Origin: Oscillospiraceae bacterium
GTDB taxonomy: Bacteria; Bacillota; Clostridia; Oscillospirales; Ruminococcaceae
Length of the DNA: 9,879 bases
Direction of reading: 5' to 3'
NCBI GenBank assembly: GCA_017394475.1
Contig: JAFPYQ010000307.1
Location: 1-9,879, forward strand
Part shown: one piece after another, positions 5,807 through 9,879 of the stretch
Numbering within the stretch: position 1 is the first letter of the stretch
Layout of the letters: each line of letters begins with the position of its first letter
Notes under the pieces: generated by a model
Database searches by the model: none
Told to the model about the DNA's origin: nothing
Seen by the model: the letters and a program-made list of their open reading frames with translations, nothing else
Program-made: the position numbers and the translations under genes

Positions 5807-7438
5807 ATGATACTGATGATAGATAATTATGACAGCTTTACCTACAACGTTTATCAGGTCACGGCTGCTCTTTATAATGACATTAAGGTATACAGGAATG
5901 ATGAGATAACCACCGATGAGATCGAGAAAATGGATCTTCAGGGCATCATCATATCACCGGGTCCCTCCACTCCCTCACAGGCAGGCATCACAAAAGAGGT
6001 AATTTCAAGATTTGCCGGAAAGATACCCATATTCGGTATATGCCTTGGCCATGAAGCCATAGGCGAGGTATTCGGAGGCAAGGTAGTACGCGCTCCCGAG
6101 CCCTTCCACGGAAAAACATCCATGGTAACAGTGGATAATAAATGCGGGCTTTTCAGAGGAATGCCCGAAAGGATCGCCGCAGCCCGCTATCATTCACTGA
6201 TAGTCGAGAGTGAGAGCCTCCCCGATGTGCTCGAGGTCACCGCCAGGACAGATGACGGCCTCATCATGGGCGTTCGTCACAAGGAATATGAGGTATACGG
6301 CGTTCAGTTCCATCCAGAGTCCGTTCTTGCAGAGTTCGGCGTCAATATACTGGCAAACTTCCTCCAGGAGATATGCGGCATAAAGACCACCTTCACAGCT
6401 CCCGAGGTGCCCATGGAAAAGCGCACGGCACTGAAAAAATACATCGCAAAGGCAGCCGAAGGCGAGCATCTCACAAGGGATGAGGCACAGGAGGCCATAG
6501 ACATAATCATGTCCGACCTTGCAACTCCTGCACAGACCGCAGCGCTCCTCACCGCCATGAGAATGAACGTTGAGACCATAGATGAGATAACAGGCTGTGC
6601 CCTTGCCATGAGAGGCAAGATGACAACAGTGCCTCATAAGGGAGAAGTGCTGGAGATCGTGGGCACAGGCGGCGACCTGGCAAACAGCTTCAATATCTCC
6701 ACTACCAGCGCCTTTGTAATATCCGCATGCGGTCAGAAGGTGGCAAAGCACGGCAACAGGAGCGTTTCCTCCAAGAGCGGTGCAGCCGATGTACTGGAAG
6801 CCCTGGGTGTGAAGATTGCCACAACTCCCGAACAGGCTGCGGAGTGCATAGAAGAAGTGGGCTTTACCTTCCTTTTTGCACAGAGCTACCACAAGGCAAT
6901 GCGCTATGTGGGACCTGTAAGAGCGCAGAGCGGTATACGCACGGTATTCAATATCCTGGGCCCCCTGGCAAACCCCGCAAATGCCGAATACAACGTTATC
7001 GGTGTATATGAGGAAAGGCTCCTTGACATCGTTGCCAATGTACTTAAAAATCTTGCCGTCAAGCATTCACTAGTGATCTTCGGCACGGATAAACTGGATG
7101 AATTCTCAATCTCCGCCGAGACTATGGTACGCGAGATAAAGGATGGAGAGATACTTTCCTACACTGTTTCCCCCGAGGACTTCGGCCTTGCAAGATACAA
7201 CAAGATAGACATCACAGGCGGCGACGCACAGGAAAATGCAAAGATAACCCTGGGTATACTCAAAGGCGAGATAACAGGCGCAAAGCGTGACATCGTCCTG
7301 CTCAATGCCGGTGCGGCACTCTATGCAGGCTGCAGGGCAAAGAGCATCGCAGAGGGCGTTGAAATGGCAAGAGAGGCCATCGACAGCGGCAGAGCCCTTG
7401 AACAGGTGAACAAGCTGGTAGCGTTTACGAATAAGTGA
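5807..7438 (+). CDS. trpGD: Fused anthranilate synthase glutaminase and anthranilate phosphoribosyltransferase
   Basis: One 543-residue chain carries two enzymes. Residues 1 to about 191 are a class I glutaminase that supplies ammonia to TrpE. The nucleophile Cys79 lies in GICLGHEAIGE, the oxyanion region is PGPSTPSQAG (51-60), HGKTS is at 101-105, and His169 and Glu171 lie in VQFHPES. After a short linker, residues from about 205 are TrpD, which joins anthranilate to PRPP. It shows GTGGD (286-290), NISTTSA (296-302), KHGNRSVSSKSGAADVLEALG (314-334) and GPVRAQSGIRTVFNILGPLANP. The start has GGAGGG (5793-5798) 8 bases upstream. No stop or frameshift interrupts the junction. TrpG-TrpD fusions are known from several bacteria, so the layout is recognised rather than new. 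A hairpin repeat follows the stop. Confidence 0.97.
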   Translation: MILMIDNYDSFTYNVYQVTAALYNDIKVYRNDEITTDEIEKMDLQGIIISPGPSTPSQAGITKEVISRFAGKIPIFGICLGHEAIGEVFGGKVVRAPEPFHGKTSMVTVDNKCGLFRGMPERIAAARYHSLIVESESLPDVLEVTARTDDGLIMGVRHKEYEVYGVQFHPESVLAEFGVNILANFLQEICGIKTTFTAPEVPMEKRTALKKYIAKAAEGEHLTRDEAQEAIDIIMSDLATPAQTAALLTAMRMNVETIDEITGCALAMRGKMTTVPHKGEVLEIVGTGGDLANSFNISTTSAFVISACGQKVAKHGNRSVSSKSGAADVLEALGVKIATTPEQAAECIEEVGFTFLFAQSYHKAMRYVGPVRAQSGIRTVFNILGPLANPANAEYNVIGVYEERLLDIVANVLKNLAVKHSLVIFGTDKLDEFSISAETMVREIKDGEILSYTVSPEDFGLARYNKIDITGGDAQENAKITLGILKGEITGAKRDIVLLNAGAALYAGCRAKSIAEGVEMAREAIDSGRALEQVNKLVAFTNK

Positions 7439-7488
7439 TTTTTGAGTGGTCAGATTTCAAGTGGTCACCGACCACTTGAAAAGCCACT
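7439..7488 (+). repeat. Second AGTGGTC element and hairpin between trpGD and trpC
   Basis: Immediately after the trpGD stop come TTTTT, AGTGGTC (7445-7451), a second AGTGGTC (7460-7466) and the inverted GACCACT (7470-7476). Bases 7455-7466 pair with 7470-7481 in a perfect 12-bp stem with a 3-nt loop. An outer stem, 7445-7449 with 7484-7488, extends it past small bulges. No T-run follows, so read-through into trpC is expected; the hairpin may instead stabilise or mark the mRNA. It matches the element at 1568-1606 over TTTTT(G)AGTGGTCAG. Confidence 0.7.
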
Positions 7489-7543
7489 GTAATCATAATA
7501 TGTCACAAAGACCTCTCATCACGAAAAAACAAAAAGGATATCT

Positions 7544-8338
7544 ATGATAATCGACGATATAATCAGATACCGCCGCGAACAGCTCAGACGGGATATGGAA
7601 AGAATATCCCCGGATGAAATGAAAATAGCAGCGGAAAATACAGAATATAAAACAGTGTCTTTTAAAAAAGCGCTTTCGGCAGGTGGTTTGTCCCTCATAG
7701 CCGAGGTGAAGAAGGCATCCCCGTCAAAGGGACTTATACAGCCCGATTTTGAACCTGTCAAGGTGGCACGGGAATATGAAAAGGCAGGGGCATCTGCGGT
7801 GTCCGTACTCACGGAAGAACACTATTTTCAGGGTTCTATTGAATACCTGAAGGAGATAAGAAAGAATATCCGAATACCTATACTTCGCAAAGATTTCATA
7901 TTTGACGACTATCAGGTATATGAAGCCCGTGCAGCTGGTGCGGATGCCATACTGCTCATAGCCGCATCCCTTGATGACAGCAGCTTTGCACATCTTTACA
8001 GCCTGGCACATTCCCTTTCTCTCGATGTGCTCTCCGAGGCTCATGATGAGAACGAGGTAAAAAGGCTGGTATCTCTTGGAGCGGATATTATCGGAGTGAA
8101 TAACCGCGATCTTAAGACATTTGTTGTCAGCCTGGAAAACTCAAAGAGGCTCATGCCGCTGATACCCGAGGACACTGTCAAGGTCTGCGAGAGCGGACTG
8201 AAAACTGCGGATGATTTCAGGGCTGCAGCAGAGTACGGCGCAGATGCAGTGCTGGTGGGTGAAACTCTGATGAGGAACGGTATAGATGATATCGGCAGCT
8301 GCATAGACAGATTATTGAAGGGTGATCATAATGGATAA
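7544..8338 (+). CDS. trpC: Indole-3-glycerol phosphate synthase
   Basis: TrpC closes the indole ring, turning carboxyphenylaminodeoxyribulose phosphate into indole-3-glycerol phosphate with loss of CO2 and water. The 264-residue single-domain barrel keeps the active-site set. Glu54 and Lys56 lie in [13 protein letters not shown], Lys116 in ILRKDF, Glu165 in LSEAH and Asn186 in IGVNNRDL. Glu216 and Ser217 lie in VCESGL, and VLVGETLM forms the late phosphate-binding segment. Residue matches are by alignment to the known family. ATG 7544 has AAGGA 5 bases upstream. A gap of 105 bp with a hairpin separates it from trpGD, whereas its last 8 bases overlap trpB. The length excludes a fused TrpF domain, which would need about 450 residues. 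Confidence 0.97.
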   Translation: MIIDDIIRYRREQLRRDMERISPDEMKIAAENTEYKTVSFKKALSAGGLSLIAEVKKASPSKGLIQPDFEPVKVAREYEKAGASAVSVLTEEHYFQGSIEYLKEIRKNIRIPILRKDFIFDDYQVYEARAAGADAILLIAASLDDSSFAHLYSLAHSLSLDVLSEAHDENEVKRLVSLGADIIGVNNRDLKTFVVSLENSKRLMPLIPEDTVKVCESGLKTADDFRAAAEYGADAVLVGETLMRNGIDDIGSCIDRLLKGDHNG

Positions 8339-9518
8339 AAAAGGAAGATTCGGCGAATTCGGCGGGCAGTATGTTCCGGAAACGGTCATGAATGCTGTTT
8401 GCGAGCTCGAAAGCGCCTATGATAGATACAAAGACGATGCACAGTTCAAGGCTGAACTGGCAGAATTATACAGAGACTATGCGAACCGTCCCTCGCTGCT
8501 CTACTATGCAGAGCGCATGACAAAGGATCTGGGCGGTGCGAAGATCTACATTAAACGCGAGGATCTCAACCACACAGGCGCACACAAGATAAACAACGTC
8601 TTAGGGCAGATACTTCTTGCAAAGAAAATGGGCAAAAAGCGCATCATAGCAGAGACAGGAGCAGGGCAGCACGGTGTTGCCACAGCCACTGTCTGTGCTC
8701 TCATGGGTCTTGAATGTGTTGTATATATGGGCGAGGAGGACACTGTCCGTCAGTCTCTCAATGTGTACAGGATGGAGCTGCTTGGCGCAAAGGTAGTGCC
8801 TGTCAAGAGCGGTACTCGCACACTGAAGGATGCCATAAACGAGGCTATGCGCGACTGGTGCACCAATATCGAGAATACCTTCTACTGCATCGGTTCTGTT
8901 ATGGGACCTCATCCCTATCCTGCTATGGTAAGGGATTTCCAGAAGATCATCGGTGAGGAGATAAAGGCTCAGATCAAAGAGCGTGAGGGCAGGCTCCCGG
9001 ATGCTGTCATCGCTTGTGTGGGCGGCGGCTCGAATGCCATGGGTGCCTTCTATGACTTCATTGATGACAAGAATGTCCGCCTTATCGGTGCGGAGGCAGC
9101 AGGCAGGGGGATAAACACCGCCGAAACAGCCGCAACGCTCTCAAAAGGTTCACTGGGTATCTTCCACGGCATGAAATCCATGTTCCTGCAGGATGAATAC
9201 GGTCAGATAGCTCCTGTGTACTCCATATCCGCAGGACTTGACTATCCCGGTATTGGCCCCGAGCATGCATATCTGTGGAAAACAGGCAGGGGAGAGTATG
9301 TGCCTATAACAGACGAGGAGGCAGTGTGCGCCTTTGAGTACCTTACAAAGACCGAGGGCATCATCCCTGCCATTGAATCTGCCCACGCAGTAGCGGCAGC
9401 CATGAAGATAGCGCCCGAAATGAAGGGTAAGATAATCGTTATAAACCTTTCCGGCAGGGGAGACAAGGATGTTTACTCTGTGGCTAAATACAGGGGCATA
9501 AGCCTGAAGGAGCAGTGA
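8331..9518 (+). CDS. trpB: Tryptophan synthase beta chain
   Basis: TrpB condenses indole with serine to make tryptophan, using pyridoxal phosphate, in the alpha2-beta2 complex with TrpA. The 395-residue length is typical of the standard TrpB1 type. PLP Lys86 lies in HTGAHKINN (81-89), catalytic Glu108 in ETGAGQHG (108-115), the phosphate loop is GGGSNAMG (231-238), and SGRGDKD (374-380) holds the serine near the cofactor ring. [12 protein letters not shown] (301-312) is also conserved. ATG 8331 is preferred over GTG 8322 because GAAGGG (8317-8322) is 8 bases upstream and the protein then starts [17 protein letters not shown], as usual. The start overlaps the trpC stop by 8 bp (ATGGATAA), which suggests translational coupling. 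Confidence 0.98.
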   Translation: MDKKGRFGEFGGQYVPETVMNAVCELESAYDRYKDDAQFKAELAELYRDYANRPSLLYYAERMTKDLGGAKIYIKREDLNHTGAHKINNVLGQILLAKKMGKKRIIAETGAGQHGVATATVCALMGLECVVYMGEEDTVRQSLNVYRMELLGAKVVPVKSGTRTLKDAINEAMRDWCTNIENTFYCIGSVMGPHPYPAMVRDFQKIIGEEIKAQIKEREGRLPDAVIACVGGGSNAMGAFYDFIDDKNVRLIGAEAAGRGINTAETAATLSKGSLGIFHGMKSMFLQDEYGQIAPVYSISAGLDYPGIGPEHAYLWKTGRGEYVPITDEEAVCAFEYLTKTEGIIPAIESAHAVAAAMKIAPEMKGKIIVINLSGRGDKDVYSVAKYRGISLKEQ

Positions 9519-9523
9519 GTACA

Positions 9524-9879
9524 ATGAACAGGATAGACAGCAGATTCGCAGAGCTGAAAGCACAGAACAGAAAGGCTCTGATAACATTCATCACGGCAGG
9601 CGACCCCGATATGCATACCACCGAAGAAAATGTCCTTGCTATGTTTGACAATGGTGCGGATATCATAGAGCTGGGCGTTCCCTTTTCCGATCCCATCGCT
9701 GAGGGTGTCACCATACAGGAATCATCTCTCAGGTCACTTTCGGGGGGCACCACCCTTGACAAGATATTCCCCACAGTGGAGAGCATCCGTTCAAAGACCG
9801 ACAAGCCCCTCATACTGATGATGTACCTCAACACCATATTTGTATACGGCTGCGAGAAATTTTTCGAGCGCTGCAAGAG
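9524..9879 (+). CDS. trpA: Tryptophan synthase alpha chain (partial, 3' end beyond the window)
   Basis: TrpA splits indole-3-glycerol phosphate into indole and glyceraldehyde-3-phosphate and passes the indole through the tunnel to TrpB. ATG 9524 lies 5 bases after the trpB stop, with AAGGAG (9507-9512) inside the end of trpB. The frame stays open to the window edge: 118 codons plus 2 bases of an expected total near 260 residues. The start [28 protein letters not shown] is typical, and catalytic Glu49 is present in [11 protein letters not shown]. At position 60 a Glu (PIAEGV) replaces the Asp of the enteric enzyme (PLADGP), and Val62 replaces the usual Pro; I recall the Glu form in other Clostridial TrpA proteins. 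YLNTIFVYG continues the barrel. Confidence 0.96.
   Translation, partial: MNRIDSRFAELKAQNRKALITFITAGDPDMHTTEENVLAMFDNGADIIELGVPFSDPIAEGVTIQESSLRSLSGGTTLDKIFPTVESIRSKTDKPLILMMYLNTIFVYGCEKFFERCK

Noticed and set aside
6194..7066. Long minus-strand open frame (290 codons) opposite trpGD
   Set aside because: It lies wholly within the well-conserved trpGD coding sequence and its translation has no domain pattern.

Overview
The window looks like a chromosome segment from a low-to-mid GC Firmicute, most likely a Ruminococcus-like member of the Oscillospiraceae. This rests on a DUF4317-family protein, a BspA-type leucine-rich-repeat protein with the 'WLENRRAEDP' island, a T-box-controlled trp operon, and AGGAG-type ribosome binding sites. 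Genus assignment is inference. All genes lie on the + strand.

The left part (1-3828) is accessory. It has the low-complexity tail of an unidentified protein (1-240), then about 185 bp of intergenic DNA rich in inverted repeats (241-425). A DUF4317 protein of unknown function follows (426-1553), then a BspA-like LRR lipoprotein whose signal peptide and body sit in different reading frames (1628-2886). Last comes a membrane-anchored protein with TPR-like helical repeats (2947-3828). A TTTTT(G)AGTGGTCAG element that folds into a hairpin lies directly after two stop codons in the window (1554 and 7439), with a decayed relative after a third (2887).

The right part (3829-9879) is a tryptophan biosynthesis operon. 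A strong promoter (TTGACA, 17 bp, TGaTATTCT) starts a leader of about 320 nt that is a complete T-box riboswitch. It has a UGG (Trp) specifier codon, a TGGC acceptor-pairing bulge, and a terminator that competes with the antiterminator. The genes are trpE, a fused trpGD, trpC, trpB and the first 118 codons of trpA, which runs off the window. Charged tRNA-Trp should favour termination ahead of trpE; uncharged tRNA-Trp should allow the whole operon to be read.

Together the enzymes cover chorismate to tryptophan except the phosphoribosylanthranilate isomerase step. No trpF is present: trpC overlaps trpB by 8 bp, and trpC is too short to be a TrpC-TrpF fusion. Nothing resembling a CRISPR array, defence island, integrase or transposase was seen. 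The unusual items are the frameshifted lipoprotein start, the recurring post-stop hairpin element, the structured 241-425 region, the missing trpF, and a Glu in place of the classical catalytic Asp60 in TrpA.
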